Positions 35,341 through 46,179 of a stretch of 64,000 nucleotides of DNA are shown here, piece after piece (position 1 is the stretch's first letter; the number at the start of each line of letters is the position of its first letter). The position numbers were made by a program, and so were the translations under genes. This stretch comes from Bacteroidetes bacterium HGW-Bacteroidetes-10 (GTDB taxonomy: Bacteria; Bacteroidota; Bacteroidia; Bacteroidales; UBA932): positions 1-64,000 of the forward strand of contig PHDT01000009.1 in NCBI GenBank assembly GCA_002842695.1, given 5' to 3'. The notes beneath the pieces were generated by a model. The model ran no database searches. It was not told the DNA's origin and saw only the letters and a list, made by a program, of their open reading frames with translations.

Positions 35341-37371
35341 CTATTTTTCAAGCATTGGGGCAGTAGAGATTTTTTCGCCTGTTGCCTCCATCATCCACTG
35401 CTGAGGTGTAAGATTTCCAAGAGCATATATGCGCATTACCTCTTTAGTCCAGTCTTTTCCGGCATAATATTTCTCAAGCTGATACTCTATTATATGTCCG
35501 AAAGGATAGTTTGCCAGATAGAGTGGTGAATTAATCATGTGCGAGTAGATTCCTAGCAGCGGAGAGTTCTTGCCCCCAAGAACAGGTTCGTAATACTGGT
35601 TCCATACCTCTTTAGCTATACTAACTACTGCATCTCTCAACTGGCCAGGAGTTGCTTCCGGATTTGCATACATCCATTTCCAAACCTTCATGTCTACAAG
35701 TGCAACACCCATGATTTCATAGGAGCCCCAGAAAATATCGAGTTCGGTCATCCTGGCCTGAGCAGCATCTGCCTTGCCATAACCCAGAAGCTGAAGGTCA
35801 CGTTTCTGGAAAACAAAAGCATTTGCCTCTGTAAATGCAGTGTTTGGAACTCCGTTGAGAATGTAATAGTCTACATCACGCATGCTGATTGTTTGCTCCA
35901 CGTTATGTCCAAGCTCGTGAACAGCAATGTTGAATCCTTTGTAATCCATTCCGCCCTTCGAAAGTCTTGTGCGAAGGCGGGCAAGATCATCTTTTGATGA
36001 AGCACCCCATGCGTGTCCCGATCCTCTTGCAGCCTCTACAATAATTGCATCACCAAGGGATGCAGCCTTCGCTGCCGGGAAACCAAACTTAACAAGCATA
36101 GAAGGGATAGCCTTGTCAAATGCCTCTGCTGTAGGGAAGAGTGCTTTTGTTTTTGCAGTTAGAAGATCTTCAGATACTGAGCTCCTTGATTTAAAACCAT
36201 CATACCATATATCGAACGGCTCAAGAGACCTGCCCAGACGCTGGGCTATCATTGCCGCAACCTCCTTTACCTTTGGAGAGCTAATGTACTCAACGAACAT
36301 ATTTTCAATATCGGATTGCTTGATTTGCATCGAACCTTCAAAAGCTCTGCTGATTGCATCCGGATATGTAAAAGTGTATTTGTCTACTGCCTGCTGAGCC
36401 TTAAATTGCTCCAGCAGCACTGCATACCTTCTGTCTGTTTCAGGAGTTGCCTCAAATACCTCTCCTCCCTTTGTTACGGTGTTTGCATATGGTGCCCAGT
36501 CATATTCCGGGTTATTGATTACCTCTTTTGGTATTGTCTGCTCAACAATGTGAAGCATAACCTTGTAAATCATCCTTTGCTTCTCGATATTATCGGGAAC
36601 ACTGGCGTAATTTGATTTAATTTCGTCCCTGAGATTCCAGTGACTCAGCAGCTTCATATCTTCAGGAAAGAGCTTTTTGCCGTTTTCGTTCACCAGATGT
36701 CCCATCATAATATTGTACTCTGCTATGTAGCTCTCTGCTTTCATCTCTGCATCTGCTACCATCTGCTTGACAGCTGCAGGAGGCTCCGGAGTGAAGATAT
36801 CTCCCATCCTGGCATATGCCCACTCAAGTCTGCTCCAGGCAGCGCCTCTGGCCTCTTTCTCCTCAAGAGTATAAAATGGAAAATTCAGAATTGTCAGGAA
36901 TGCAATTTTATTGCTGTACAAATCTTCAGTAAGGTGTCCAGAAGGGTCGTAGGCACCAAGAATGTAATCAGTCTGTGTGAGCGGAGCTCCATCCAGGTGA
37001 AGCGGCTTCTTTAGTTCAACATTCATTTTATTGTAACCACCCCACATTGCCTCAAAGGCAACAGATAGTCTGTCGAACAGCTCTTTTCTCTTTTCAGGTG
37101 TGGCTGCATAATTCTCAACGCAAAATGCAGAGAAATCTGCTTCAGTTCCGTAATTGGCTTTCCACTGCTGCGCAGCCTGCTCTACTCCGGCTGCCATTGC
37201 TTCGGAAATTTCAACTCCGGGATTTGCTGCTTTAATTTTTGCAATCGTTGAATCAACGACTCCTTTTCCAATGTTGGACATATCTTTGTTCAAGTTCTCA
37301 TTTTTTGATTCTCCGCAGGAGAGCAGCACTGCTGCAAATAGTGCGAGAGTAAGGATTAAGCTCTTTTTCAT
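35341..37371 (-). CDS. HELGH zinc metallopeptidase lipoprotein
   Basis: This 676-residue lipoprotein (lipobox LLSC, Cys19) has a gluzincin site: NIAVHELGHNVEQTI near residue 483 supplies the two His and the catalytic Glu, and TAFTEANAFVFQKRD about 27 residues later supplies a likely third ligand Glu. Most of the chain is helical. The pattern recalls the M3/M32 peptidase clans and is not the HExxxH of dipeptidyl-peptidase III. I cannot place it in a named family. It is expected on the periplasmic or outer surface, probably acting on peptides. It is divergent from guaB. Confidence 0.72.
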   Translation of the reverse strand: MKKSLILTLALFAAVLLSCGESKNENLNKDMSNIGKGVVDSTIAKIKAANPGVEISEAMAAGVEQAAQQWKANYGTEADFSAFCVENYAATPEKRKELFDRLSVAFEAMWGGYNKMNVELKKPLHLDGAPLTQTDYILGAYDPSGHLTEDLYSNKIAFLTILNFPFYTLEEKEARGAAWSRLEWAYARMGDIFTPEPPAAVKQMVADAEMKAESYIAEYNIMMGHLVNENGKKLFPEDMKLLSHWNLRDEIKSNYASVPDNIEKQRMIYKVMLHIVEQTIPKEVINNPEYDWAPYANTVTKGGEVFEATPETDRRYAVLLEQFKAQQAVDKYTFTYPDAISRAFEGSMQIKQSDIENMFVEYISSPKVKEVAAMIAQRLGRSLEPFDIWYDGFKSRSSVSEDLLTAKTKALFPTAEAFDKAIPSMLVKFGFPAAKAASLGDAIIVEAARGSGHAWGASSKDDLARLRTRLSKGGMDYKGFNIAVHELGHNVEQTISMRDVDYYILNGVPNTAFTEANAFVFQKRDLQLLGYGKADAAQARMTELDIFWGSYEIMGVALVDMKVWKWMYANPEATPGQLRDAVVSIAKEVWNQYYEPVLGGKNSPLLGIYSHMINSPLYLANYPFGHIIEYQLEKYYAGKDWTKEVMRIYALGNLTPQQWMMEATGEKISTAPMLEK

Positions 37372-37439
37372 AGTTAGGTTATTTGACCTCTAATATAACC
37401 AATTTTTCACTATCTTTGTCGATTATAAAAAAAACAGCC

Positions 37440-38909
37440 ATGCAATCTATAATCAACAGAGCTATCCCAGAAGGACTTACATTTGACGATGTATTGCTCA
37501 TCCCTGCCCGCAGCGAAGTACTGCCAAGAGAGGTGGATGTAACTACAAAATTTTCAAGGAACATTGCAATCGCATCGCCAATAGTATCGGCTGCGATGGA
37601 TACTGTTACGGAGGCTGCTTTGGCAATTGAGATTGCAAGAGAGGGCGGAATTGGAGTTATCCACAAAAATATGCCTATCGAAATTCAGATGGAACATGTG
37701 AGGAAGGTGAAGCGTGCAGAAAACGGCATGATTTACGATCCAATCACAATCCACAAAGACTCGACCGTGGGCGGTGCTCTCTACCTCATGAAAGAGAACA
37801 AGATTGGCGGTATTCCTGTAGTTGATGAAAAGAACAGGCTCATAGGAATCGTTACAAACCGGGACCTTCGCTTTGTAGACAACATGAAGACTCCTATTGA
37901 AGAGATTATGACAAAGGAGAATCTCATTACTGCTGTAAAAGGAACAGATCTTCAGCAGGCGAGTGCTATCCTCAAGACATATAAAATCGAGAAACTTCCG
38001 GTTGTTGATGATTCCGGAGTACTCATTGGCCTCCTTACATATAAGGATATTACAAAAATTAAGGATAATCCCCAGGCAAGCAAGGACACAAAAGGAAGGC
38101 TGAGAGTTGCTGCAGCTGTTGGAGTTGGCGGCGACACAATCCAGAAAATTGAAAAGCTGGTCTCTGTTGGAACGGATGCTGTTGTTATTGACACAGCACA
38201 TGGTCACTCGGTTTATGTACTGGAAACAATAAGAAAAGCAAAACTGGCTTTCCCTCATATTGATATTATTGCAGGCAACATTGCAACGGCAGATGCAGCC
38301 AGAGCTCTCGCAGAGTGCGGAGTAGACGGAGTGAAGGTAGGAATCGGCCCCGGCTCAATCTGCACAACCCGTGTTGTTGCAGGCGTGGGTGTTCCTCAGC
38401 TTACCGCAATCATGATGGCTGCCGAGGCTCTTAAGGGAACAGGCATCCCAATCATAGCAGACGGCGGAATCCGCTATTCCGGTGATATTGTAAAGGCACT
38501 GGCAGCAGGGGCTTCATCAATTATGGCAGGGTCTTTGTTTGCAGGAGTAGAGGAGTCTCCCGGAGAGACAATCATTCTCAACGGAAGAAAATTCAAGGCA
38601 TACAGAGGAATGGGCTCACTTGAGGCAATGCAGCAGGGGTCAAAGGACAGATACTTCCAGGACATGGAAGAGGATGTTAAAAAACTGGTTCCTGAAGGAA
38701 TTGTGGCTCAGGTACCTTACAAGGGAACCCTTAGCGAAGTAATTTACCAGCTTGTTGGTGGTCTTCGTGCGGGAATGGGCTACTGCGGAGCAAAAAATCT
38801 TGAGGAACTTACAAAAGCAAGTTTCATAAGGGTGACGGCTGCCGGTGTTGTTGAGAATCACCCTCATGATGTAACAATCACAAGAGAGTCTCCAAACTAC
38901 AGCAGATAG
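37440..38909 (+). CDS. guaB: inosine-5'-monophosphate dehydrogenase
   Basis: This 489-residue enzyme oxidises IMP to XMP, the first committed step to GMP. The catalytic loop [17 protein letters not shown], with the nucleophile Cys near residue 304, is intact. Two CBS domains sit at about residues 93-210 ([40 protein letters not shown]) inside the TIM barrel. The flap and C-terminal [18 protein letters not shown] complete the family pattern. The start at 37440 ([20 protein letters not shown]) is chosen over an in-frame ATG 19 codons upstream, because a TATCTTTG promoter box lies at 37411-37418 between them. Confidence 0.97.
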   Translation: MQSIINRAIPEGLTFDDVLLIPARSEVLPREVDVTTKFSRNIAIASPIVSAAMDTVTEAALAIEIAREGGIGVIHKNMPIEIQMEHVRKVKRAENGMIYDPITIHKDSTVGGALYLMKENKIGGIPVVDEKNRLIGIVTNRDLRFVDNMKTPIEEIMTKENLITAVKGTDLQQASAILKTYKIEKLPVVDDSGVLIGLLTYKDITKIKDNPQASKDTKGRLRVAAAVGVGGDTIQKIEKLVSVGTDAVVIDTAHGHSVYVLETIRKAKLAFPHIDIIAGNIATADAARALAECGVDGVKVGIGPGSICTTRVVAGVGVPQLTAIMMAAEALKGTGIPIIADGGIRYSGDIVKALAAGASSIMAGSLFAGVEESPGETIILNGRKFKAYRGMGSLEAMQQGSKDRYFQDMEEDVKKLVPEGIVAQVPYKGTLSEVIYQLVGGLRAGMGYCGAKNLEELTKASFIRVTAAGVVENHPHDVTITRESPNYSR

Positions 38910-38921
38910 AATTTTAAACAG

Positions 38922-39776
38922 ATGAAAAAAGCAGTACTGGCTATCCTTATTTTACTTGCAGCGACATCATGCAAATATCTCGAATTTCGTTCGGGAGACA
39001 AGGTTGTTGCCGAGGTGGGGGGAAACAAGCTGTACGAATCTGAGATAAAATCACTTATCCCTCCCGGAAAATCTTCTCAGGACAGTATAATGATGCTTAA
39101 GCAGTATATAAACAACTGGGCACTTAAACATCTCCTTATTGAGAAGGCCGAGAATGAACTTTCAAGTACAGACAAAGATGTGGAGCAGGAGCTGGAAGAT
39201 TACAGATCCTCCCTTCTGATGTACCGCTTTGAGAAGATGTTCATCGACCAGAGGCTGGATACTCTCATAACTGAGCAGGAGTGCCGCGACTATTACGAAA
39301 AAAACTCCCCAAACTTTGTGCTTGACAACTCGGTTGTAAAGGCGAGGTTTGCGAAGATTTCCAATAACTCTCCCAACCTTGAAAAACTCAAAAGAGGATA
39401 CAAAGCTTCTTCTATTGAAGAGATAGATGAATTCGAAAGGCTTTGCTACAGTTCTGCAGATAAATACAACAACTTTGGCAACCAGTGGATAGATATATCA
39501 ATGATAGCCAAAGAGGTTCCTTACGATGTACTGACCCTTGAAAGGGAGATTAAGATAACCTCTGCGGTTGAGGTTAAAGACTCGCTCTATACATATCTGG
39601 TATTCTTCCATGAGAAGATTCTTCCTGACCAGATTGCACCTTTTGAATACTACCTTCCCGGAATAAAACAGATTATCCTGAGCAAACGCAAACAGGAGCT
39701 TATAGCAACACTGGAACAGAATTTGATACGTGAAGCACTTGAAAAAAATCATCTTAAAACCAACATTAACAAGTAA
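38922..39776 (+). CDS. SurA-like periplasmic chaperone lipoprotein
   Basis: This 284-residue lipoprotein (ATSC, Cys17) resembles the SurA/PpiC N-terminal chaperone module. VVAEVGGNKLYESEI near residue 28 is the usual VNG-type start, followed by a long helical region with coiled-coil character (residues 55-125). No parvulin active-site domain is obvious; the region that would hold it (about 130-240) is diverged. It begins 12 bp after guaB and is followed 4 bp later by a full SurA-like gene, so the two probably act together on outer-membrane protein folding. The activity as an isomerase is doubtful. Confidence 0.75.
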   Translation: MKKAVLAILILLAATSCKYLEFRSGDKVVAEVGGNKLYESEIKSLIPPGKSSQDSIMMLKQYINNWALKHLLIEKAENELSSTDKDVEQELEDYRSSLLMYRFEKMFIDQRLDTLITEQECRDYYEKNSPNFVLDNSVVKARFAKISNNSPNLEKLKRGYKASSIEEIDEFERLCYSSADKYNNFGNQWIDISMIAKEVPYDVLTLEREIKITSAVEVKDSLYTYLVFFHEKILPDQIAPFEYYLPGIKQIILSKRKQELIATLEQNLIREALEKNHLKTNINK

Positions 39777-39780
39777 GAAA

Positions 39781-41145
39781 ATGAGAAAAGCATTAAATGC
39801 CTTCCTGATAATGGTCCTTATGGCAGTATCTGCCGGAGTTTCGGCTCAGAAATACCCCAATGGTCTCATTGACAAAACGGTTGCCATCATAGGAAACGAC
39901 ATGATTCAGCTATCTGCAATTGAGGCAGAGGTTCAGATGATGATGGTTCAGGGTGTAACTTCAGATCAGAATATCCGTTGCGAAATTCTTGAAAATATCC
40001 TCATGCAGAAACTGTTCCTGACCCAGGCAAGACTGGACAGTCTCTCTGTGAGCAATGATAATGTAGAGTCAGAACTTAACAGCAGGGTTCAGCAGGTACT
40101 TACACAGCTGGGCGGCGAAAAAGCTCTGGAAGAGTATTTCAAAAAGCCTCTTTTCAAACTAAAACAGGAGTGGCGTGAAACACTTCACGAACAGCTTCTG
40201 ACTCAGGAAATGCAGAGAAAAGTAGCTCAGGGTGCACCGGAGCTAACTCCTTCTGATGTTGAAGAGTTCTTTAACAAAACACCAAAGGATTCCCTTCCAA
40301 TGATCTCAACTCAGTATCAGATAAAGCAAATAGTTCTTTATCCAAACAAGGCCGATGCTGTTATGGCAGTTAAGGAGAGGCTGCTGGAGTTCAGGGAGAG
40401 GGTTATGAAAGGTGAGAAATTTAACAATCTGGCTACAATCTACTCTCAGGACCCGGGCAGCGCAATCAAAGGCGGAGAGCTTAAGATGGCTTCGAAACAA
40501 CTATACTGGCCTGCTTTTTCAGATGCAGCCATGTCTCTCAAACCTGGTCAGGTTTCTCAGATAGTAGAGACTCCGGACGGGTTCCACCTTATTCAGCTTA
40601 TCGAGAGAGAGGGAGATATGTTTAACGCAAGACACATCCTTCTTAAACCGGAATATACAACTACTGACCGTACCAAAGCATTTGCAAAACTGGACAGCAT
40701 AAAGCTTGCCATCACAAATGACAGCATTAAATTTGAAACTGCAGCGGTCAAATTTTCTCAGGATCCTAAGACTTACCTTAATGGTGGTTTGCTTTCCGAA
40801 GAGAACTCGGGATCTGCCCTGTTTGAGAAAGACCTTCTTAAACCTGCAGACTACGCAATTATCAAAGACATGAAGGTTGGAGATGTATCAGACCCCTTTG
40901 AATCAACAGATAACGAAGGCAGAAGCGGTAACACGGTTTACAAGATTATTAAACTCGAAAAGATTGTCCCTTCACATCAGGCAAACTTCAAAGAGGACTT
41001 TAGTGTTCTTCTGGGAGCAGCTAAGAATCAGAAATCTGTAGAGGAGATTGAGAAGTTCGTTCAGAAAAAGAAGGCAAGCACATTTATCCGCATTGACCCT
41101 ATGTTTGCCGGATGTCCATTTAAAAGCGAAGGCTGGATTAAATAA
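39781..41145 (+). CDS. SurA-like peptidyl-prolyl isomerase
   Basis: This 454-residue periplasmic foldase starts with a signal peptide (to VSAQ, about residue 21) and a SurA N-domain (KTVAIIGNDMIQLSAIEAEV). Two parvulin domains follow. The first, about residues 178-280, has YSQDPGSAIKGGELKMASKQLYWPAF and PDGFHLIQL. The second, about 285-400, has ARHILLKP and FSQDPKTYLNGGLLSEEN. The order N-domain, parvulin 1, parvulin 2, C-helix is that of SurA, which helps outer-membrane proteins fold. The start at 39781 is chosen for the signal peptide. It lies between another SurA-like gene and an OstA-like gene that overlaps it by one base, forming an envelope-biogenesis unit. Confidence 0.9.
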   Translation: MRKALNAFLIMVLMAVSAGVSAQKYPNGLIDKTVAIIGNDMIQLSAIEAEVQMMMVQGVTSDQNIRCEILENILMQKLFLTQARLDSLSVSNDNVESELNSRVQQVLTQLGGEKALEEYFKKPLFKLKQEWRETLHEQLLTQEMQRKVAQGAPELTPSDVEEFFNKTPKDSLPMISTQYQIKQIVLYPNKADAVMAVKERLLEFRERVMKGEKFNNLATIYSQDPGSAIKGGELKMASKQLYWPAFSDAAMSLKPGQVSQIVETPDGFHLIQLIEREGDMFNARHILLKPEYTTTDRTKAFAKLDSIKLAITNDSIKFETAAVKFSQDPKTYLNGGLLSEENSGSALFEKDLLKPADYAIIKDMKVGDVSDPFESTDNEGRSGNTVYKIIKLEKIVPSHQANFKEDFSVLLGAAKNQKSVEEIEKFVQKKKASTFIRIDPMFAGCPFKSEGWIK

Positions 41146-43220
41146 TGTTTGCGCAAATTCTGGCAATTGCGGCGGTCGCCTTAACGGCTAACCCCTCTCC
41201 ACCTGCGGATACAACCGGCAGGGAGGGAAGGCTGGTGCGCCTCATAAGTGCAGAATCGGCACAACTGATAGAAAGAAATGGTGTCAACTACCGCAAAGTA
41301 AACGGACCCGCCCAGTTTCTCCATAACAATACATATATATTATGCGACTCTGCCATCTGGAATGTAGAACAGAACATTCTTGATGCCGTTGGGAATGTTC
41401 AGGTAATCCAGGAGGGGACAGCCCTCTACAGCGACAGAATCCATTACATAGCAGACAGCTCCCTGGCTCAGGTGCGCGGAACACTCGTGCAGCTGGTAGA
41501 TAAGGAGCAGAACCGCCTCAGAACTCACTATCTCGATTTTCACACCAAAGACAGCATAGCCCGCTTCTTTAACGGAGGCAGCATGATGAATGACAAGGGA
41601 AACACCATTGAAAGCAAAGATGGAGTTTACGAGTCTAAAATCAAACGGTTCCGGTTCCTGCATAATGTAGAGATGAAGGCAGATTCGACAATTCTTAAGG
41701 CCGATTCTCTCGCCTACCTCACAGAGGAGCGCAAGGCTATCTTTCTTGGCAGAACCCACATATGGCAGGACTCTGTCTACCTTAGGGCACACGGCGGCTG
41801 GTACGAGCGCGACAACGAGAAATATCTCTTTACAGACAAGGCATACATACTTACAGGCAAGCAGGAGCTTTGGGCAGATGCCGTTTTCTATGACCGTAAA
41901 AAAGAGGAGGCAGAGCTATTTGACAATATCCAGATAGTCGATACTGTTCAAAAGGCGATGTTCTTTGCAGACTACGGCAAATACACAAAGGAACCGTTCA
42001 ATGTACTTCTTACAAAGAATCCCTCTTCTGCATATTACTCTTTTAACGAAGATTTAAGTGATACCCTGTACCTCTCTGCAGATACCCTGAGGTACTTTAC
42101 TAAGCCAATAAACGAACTTGACTCATCGTTCGTGGCAAATGCAAAAGAGAGGCTCATTCAGTCCCGCAAGGATCCTATGCAAACACTCATTGCAGCCCTT
42201 CCAAAGAGTGCAAACGTAACCCCTGAAAAGTCATCCCTTGGTGGGCCGCCTCCGGCAAAGGGAGCTGTTGTAAGAGACTCTTTAAAAACTCCCGGGGATA
42301 TAAAGATTACCCCCGATTCTACACTTGTTATTCCACCGGACGATTCAGTATCACAATATGCCGCAGTTGCCCCTGTTGCAGACACATCTGCAACAGTTGT
42401 TGATACCACAACTGTGCGATTTGCACTGGCATACAATAAAGTAAGGATTTACAGAGGTGATATGCAAGCACTAGCAGATTCTCTCACTTTCAACTCAATT
42501 GACTCAGTAGCACGGATGTACCGCGATCCTGTAATGTGGAATGAGGGAAGCCAGTTTACATCAGACAGCATTCAGTTCATAATGGCAGGAAACAAGCTTG
42601 TCAAAGCAGAGCTATCATCCTCTGCATACTATATTTCAAAGGAGGACTCTCTCTATTTTAACCAGATAAAGAGTACAGACATGATTGGATTCTTCAGGGA
42701 AAACAAACTGCACAGATTTGATGCTCTTGGAGGAGCTTCACTGCTGTTCTTCCTGGCAGAAGACAGCGTGATTACAACAATGAATCAGAAAGAGTGCAAA
42801 TTTCTTTCAGCTGCAATTGACAGCGGGAAACTCCAAAGAGTAAAATATTTCGAGAACATTAAAAGTGATATATACCCTATAGTTAAACTTGAGCAGGGCA
42901 AGGACAAGTTAAAGGGATTCAGGTGGAGAGGAGATGAAAGGCCTGCCACAAGAAGAGATGTCTGTAACCGAGATTTGAAATCTACTGAAAAAGACTCAGT
43001 TGCACTTATTATTCAGCCCCTCTTCCCTAATACAAAGAGGTTCTTTCCTGAACCAAAGGCGAAGCCGAATGAGCCTGTAAATAATAGCCCGGCAGCCAAA
43101 ACAACAGCAATAACGCCTGCAGCCACTACTGCCGCCAAACCGGCAGAAAAAAAGCAGACCGGGAAACCCGGCCTGCCTGTTAAAGTATCTGCTGAGATCG
43201 CCACTCTAAAGATAGATTAG
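41145..43220 (+). CDS. OstA/LptA-like envelope protein
   Basis: This 691-residue protein is the long OstA-like form found in Bacteroidetes. Residues about 30-330 contain repeated LptA-type beta-jellyroll strands, for example LCDSAIWNVEQNILDAVGNVQVIQEG and KADSLAYLTEERKAIFLGRTHI. A second stretch (about 425-600) continues the pattern. A Pro/Thr/Ala-rich linker lies near 655-680. LptA-like proteins bridge lipopolysaccharide across the periplasm. The N-terminus is a hydrophobic segment that could be a signal peptide (cleavage near residue 15-20). The one-base TAATG overlap with the SurA-like gene shows coupling. The exact role in LPS export in Bacteroidetes is not settled. Confidence 0.82.
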   Translation: MFAQILAIAAVALTANPSPPADTTGREGRLVRLISAESAQLIERNGVNYRKVNGPAQFLHNNTYILCDSAIWNVEQNILDAVGNVQVIQEGTALYSDRIHYIADSSLAQVRGTLVQLVDKEQNRLRTHYLDFHTKDSIARFFNGGSMMNDKGNTIESKDGVYESKIKRFRFLHNVEMKADSTILKADSLAYLTEERKAIFLGRTHIWQDSVYLRAHGGWYERDNEKYLFTDKAYILTGKQELWADAVFYDRKKEEAELFDNIQIVDTVQKAMFFADYGKYTKEPFNVLLTKNPSSAYYSFNEDLSDTLYLSADTLRYFTKPINELDSSFVANAKERLIQSRKDPMQTLIAALPKSANVTPEKSSLGGPPPAKGAVVRDSLKTPGDIKITPDSTLVIPPDDSVSQYAAVAPVADTSATVVDTTTVRFALAYNKVRIYRGDMQALADSLTFNSIDSVARMYRDPVMWNEGSQFTSDSIQFIMAGNKLVKAELSSSAYYISKEDSLYFNQIKSTDMIGFFRENKLHRFDALGGASLLFFLAEDSVITTMNQKECKFLSAAIDSGKLQRVKYFENIKSDIYPIVKLEQGKDKLKGFRWRGDERPATRRDVCNRDLKSTEKDSVALIIQPLFPNTKRFFPEPKAKPNEPVNNSPAAKTTAITPAATTAAKPAEKKQTGKPGLPVKVSAEIATLKID

Positions 43221-43234
43221 CGGTAATCTAAAAC

Positions 43235-44515
43235 TTACCAGATGTTGAGCGGAAGCCCGTGCATCTTCTTTCTTGCCTGCTCTTTCACCTCTTCAATAAC
43301 CTGAGTATTGTCGATATTTGAAAGAACTTTATCTATTAGTTCAACGATGAATGGCATATCCTTTTCAACCAACCCCCTTGAAGTAACAGCAGGAGTTCCT
43401 ACTCGTATACCTGAAGTCTGAAACGGAGAACGGCTGTCAAATGGTACCATGTTTTTGTTTACAGTAATATCTGCAGCAACCAGAGTTTTCTCGGCAACTT
43501 TTCCTGTAAGTTCAGGGAATTTGCTTCTGAGATCAATGAGCATAAGGTGATTGTCTGTACCGCCGGAAATAATCTTATATCCCTTCTCTACAAAGGCTGC
43601 GGCCATTGCAGCGGCATTCTTCTTAACCTGAAGCTGATATGCCTTGAATTCCGGCTGAAGAGCCTCAAAGAACGACACAGCTTTTGCTGCTATGCAATGC
43701 TCAAGAGGTCCGCCCTGAATTCCCGGAAATACGCTCGAATTAAGAACCGCAGACATCATCTTGGTTTCGCCTTTAGGTGTCTTGATTCCGAATGGATTTT
43801 CGAAATCTTTTCCCATAAGGATTATACCGCCTCTTGGACCTCTTAGGGTTTTATGTGTTGTAGATGTAACGATATGGGCGTGCTTAACCGGATTTTCAAG
43901 GAGCCCTGCAGCTATAAGACCTGCGGGATGCGCCATGTCAACCATTAGTAAAGCTCCAATCTTATCTGCAATTGCCCTCATTCTTGCCCAGTCCCACTCT
44001 CTGGAATATGCAGATGCACCTCCAATAATCATCTTAGGCTTAAATTCAAGAGCTTTTCTCTCCATATCATCGTAGTCTACCATTCCGGTCTCTTCGCTAA
44101 CCTGATAGGCAACAGCATTGTACCATAATCCGGACATGTTCACTGGAGATCCATGAGTAAGGTGACCGCCATGTGCAAGGTCAAGACCCATGAATGTATC
44201 ACCAGGCTTAAGACAAGCCATGAATACTGCCATGTTTGCCTGCGCACCTGAGTGAGGCTGAACATTTGCATATTCAGCATCAAAAAGAGTGCAGAGACGA
44301 TCAATCGCCAATTGCTCAACCTGGTCAACAATTTCACAACCACCATAATATCTTGCTCCTGGATAACCCTCTGCATACTTGTTCGTTAGAACTGAGCCAA
44401 GTGCTGCAAGAACCTGTGGTGTTACAAAATTTTCAGACGCAATAAGCTCTATGCCATGCAGCTGACGACTCTCCTCCTTCTTGATCAATTCGGAAATTTG
44501 AAGATCTTGTTTCAT
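43235..44515 (-). CDS. glyA: serine hydroxymethyltransferase
   Basis: This 426-residue PLP enzyme interconverts serine and glycine with tetrahydrofolate, the main source of one-carbon units. The PLP-binding Lys sits in [18 protein letters not shown] (near residue 228). Other signatures are [15 protein letters not shown] near 24, [15 protein letters not shown] near 50 and [12 protein letters not shown] near 117. Length is usual (about 420). It has a TACCTTTG box upstream on the minus strand (44564-44557). Functionally it connects with the folate-linked ftcD reaction at the hut operon. Confidence 0.97.
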   Translation of the reverse strand: MKQDLQISELIKKEESRQLHGIELIASENFVTPQVLAALGSVLTNKYAEGYPGARYYGGCEIVDQVEQLAIDRLCTLFDAEYANVQPHSGAQANMAVFMACLKPGDTFMGLDLAHGGHLTHGSPVNMSGLWYNAVAYQVSEETGMVDYDDMERKALEFKPKMIIGGASAYSREWDWARMRAIADKIGALLMVDMAHPAGLIAAGLLENPVKHAHIVTSTTHKTLRGPRGGIILMGKDFENPFGIKTPKGETKMMSAVLNSSVFPGIQGGPLEHCIAAKAVSFFEALQPEFKAYQLQVKKNAAAMAAAFVEKGYKIISGGTDNHLMLIDLRSKFPELTGKVAEKTLVAADITVNKNMVPFDSRSPFQTSGIRVGTPAVTSRGLVEKDMPFIVELIDKVLSNIDNTQVIEEVKEQARKKMHGLPLNIW

Positions 44516-44593
44516 TTTGTTATATTTTGCTAATAAAATGCTTCTAAAAAAGTCTTCAAAGGTACAAAATTTTTCCGGCTAAATACTTTTTAT

Positions 44594-46177
44594 TTACTTT
44601 TTTAGAGTTATTATAACCACTCCGTCTTTACCCTTTTCACCGTAAAGTATGGTCGCAGCTTCACCTTTAAGAACGTCAATTGTAGCAATGGTTTTAGGAT
44701 CGATCTTATCCAGATTTGCCTTCTCCTGAACTATACCGTCAACCACATAAAGAGGGTTAGCATTTTTATCATTAACTTTTACAACAATTTTCCCTGCGGA
44801 GATTGATTTCTCATAATTATCCGAGTTAGAATCTGGCTTTGAGAATGAATTTATAGTTGTGATTACAATTACACCATCTTTACCCTTTTCCCCGTAATGT
44901 TCCATTGCCTTTTCGCCTTTGTACACCCTCACTTCTTTAATAACCTTTGAGTCTATACTTTTGATAGCTTCGGCATCCTTTTCAATTCCGTCAACAAATA
45001 CAATCACATTTGTACTATCTCCTATTCTTGAAGTAAAAGTAGCAACTTTTATATTTGACTTAACATTATCTTTTGTGCTGTTCACAACTGAATCTCTGTT
45101 GTATACAAAAACTTTAACATTTGTTTTGGTTTTTGATGTGTCAATAGCTTCTGTCTGTATATCATCTGAAGTGGTCCACACTGCTTTATCGTCACCTTTA
45201 ATACTCTTTACAACAATCGTCTTGGTTTTAGTTCTGGTTGTATCCTTTTGAATAAAATCCGTAACTTTGAGTTCAGATACAGGGGCAAGAACTTCTGATA
45301 CCTCTTCGGTTGCAAATGCGGCAACCGCAAACATAGATAATGGCAGCAGGAACAATGCCTTAAGAGCTGCTTTTTTTTGAGATTTTTTCTTCGAAATCAT
45401 GGTAATTCTGTTTTTAAGTTTACTTTGATTGAAGCTGTTGGCCATAGAGTAGAGCCTGTCGCCAACAGCTTTTTTAATTAATAATAGCTGATATTTTTTT
45501 GCATCGATGCCATGGTTGATGACCGCTTCGTCGGCCTGATACTCGTGAATGTTCTGAAGCTCCCTCTTTAGAAGATATGCTGCCGGGTTGAACCAGTGAA
45601 TAATCTTCACAATCTCTGCCGCCAGAAGGTCTGCCGAATGGTAGTTTGATATATGTGCAAGTTCATGAGTAATAATCTCCTCTCCACTTTCGGTATAATC
45701 TCTGTTTGAAATTACAATGTATTTCATCCATGAAAAGGGAGCCTTATCCATGTCGTGAATTATGAGAGTAACTCCTCCCGGAAGAGCTGTTCTGCCAGAT
45801 TCTTTCATATTGAGCATACGAACCATCTGGACAAATGAAACCAAGGCCCTGAAAAAGGCAACAGCGACTCCTGTAAGATAAAGCGCCAATATACCAATGA
45901 TAAATGAATCACTCTTAGCTACTGCTCCCTCTGCACCGGAATCTGAATCTGCCATAGCCAGAAGCGCTTCAATGTTGAGCGCCATTCCTGAATATGGGGT
46001 CTCCTCTCCTGTTGATATGTTTACCAAAGGCAACAAAAGGGACAAAATAAACAGAACAACAATTATTATTCTGTTGAACTTGTAAAGAGTCTCCCTGCTG
46101 AGAGCAACTGAAAAAAAGAGGTAGAAAACAGCCAGACAGAGAGATGATTTAAGTATAAAAACAAATATATCTCCCAT
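44594..46177 (-). CDS. M56/BlaR1-family membrane peptidase with plug-like C-terminal repeats
   Basis: This 527-residue protein is a BlaR1/MecR1-type sensor peptidase. The N-terminal half has four hydrophobic helices and the cytoplasmic zinc site EEIITHELAHISNYHSADLLAAEIV (near residue 170). BlaR1 relatives cleave their partner repressor when activated. Instead of a beta-lactam-binding domain, the periplasmic part has two copies of a TonB-receptor-plug-like motif: VRVYKGEKAMEHYGEKGKDG (near 410) and IDVLKGEAATILYGEKGKDG (near 500). The gene is 2 bp downstream of a BlaI-like repressor. The signal sensed is unknown, and beta-lactams should not be assumed. Confidence 0.88.
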   Translation of the reverse strand: MGDIFVFILKSSLCLAVFYLFFSVALSRETLYKFNRIIIVVLFILSLLLPLVNISTGEETPYSGMALNIEALLAMADSDSGAEGAVAKSDSFIIGILALYLTGVAVAFFRALVSFVQMVRMLNMKESGRTALPGGVTLIIHDMDKAPFSWMKYIVISNRDYTESGEEIITHELAHISNYHSADLLAAEIVKIIHWFNPAAYLLKRELQNIHEYQADEAVINHGIDAKKYQLLLIKKAVGDRLYSMANSFNQSKLKNRITMISKKKSQKKAALKALFLLPLSMFAVAAFATEEVSEVLAPVSELKVTDFIQKDTTRTKTKTIVVKSIKGDDKAVWTTSDDIQTEAIDTSKTKTNVKVFVYNRDSVVNSTKDNVKSNIKVATFTSRIGDSTNVIVFVDGIEKDAEAIKSIDSKVIKEVRVYKGEKAMEHYGEKGKDGVIVITTINSFSKPDSNSDNYEKSISAGKIVVKVNDKNANPLYVVDGIVQEKANLDKIDPKTIATIDVLKGEAATILYGEKGKDGVVIITLKK

Positions 46178-46179
46178 GG

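Noticed and set aside
35341-37371. Dipeptidyl-peptidase III
   Set aside because: The active site is HELGH (HExxH), not the HExxxH motif of that family.
37554-38258. 234-codon ORF antisense to guaB
   Set aside because: Shadow of guaB; high Cys and Asn content, no motif.
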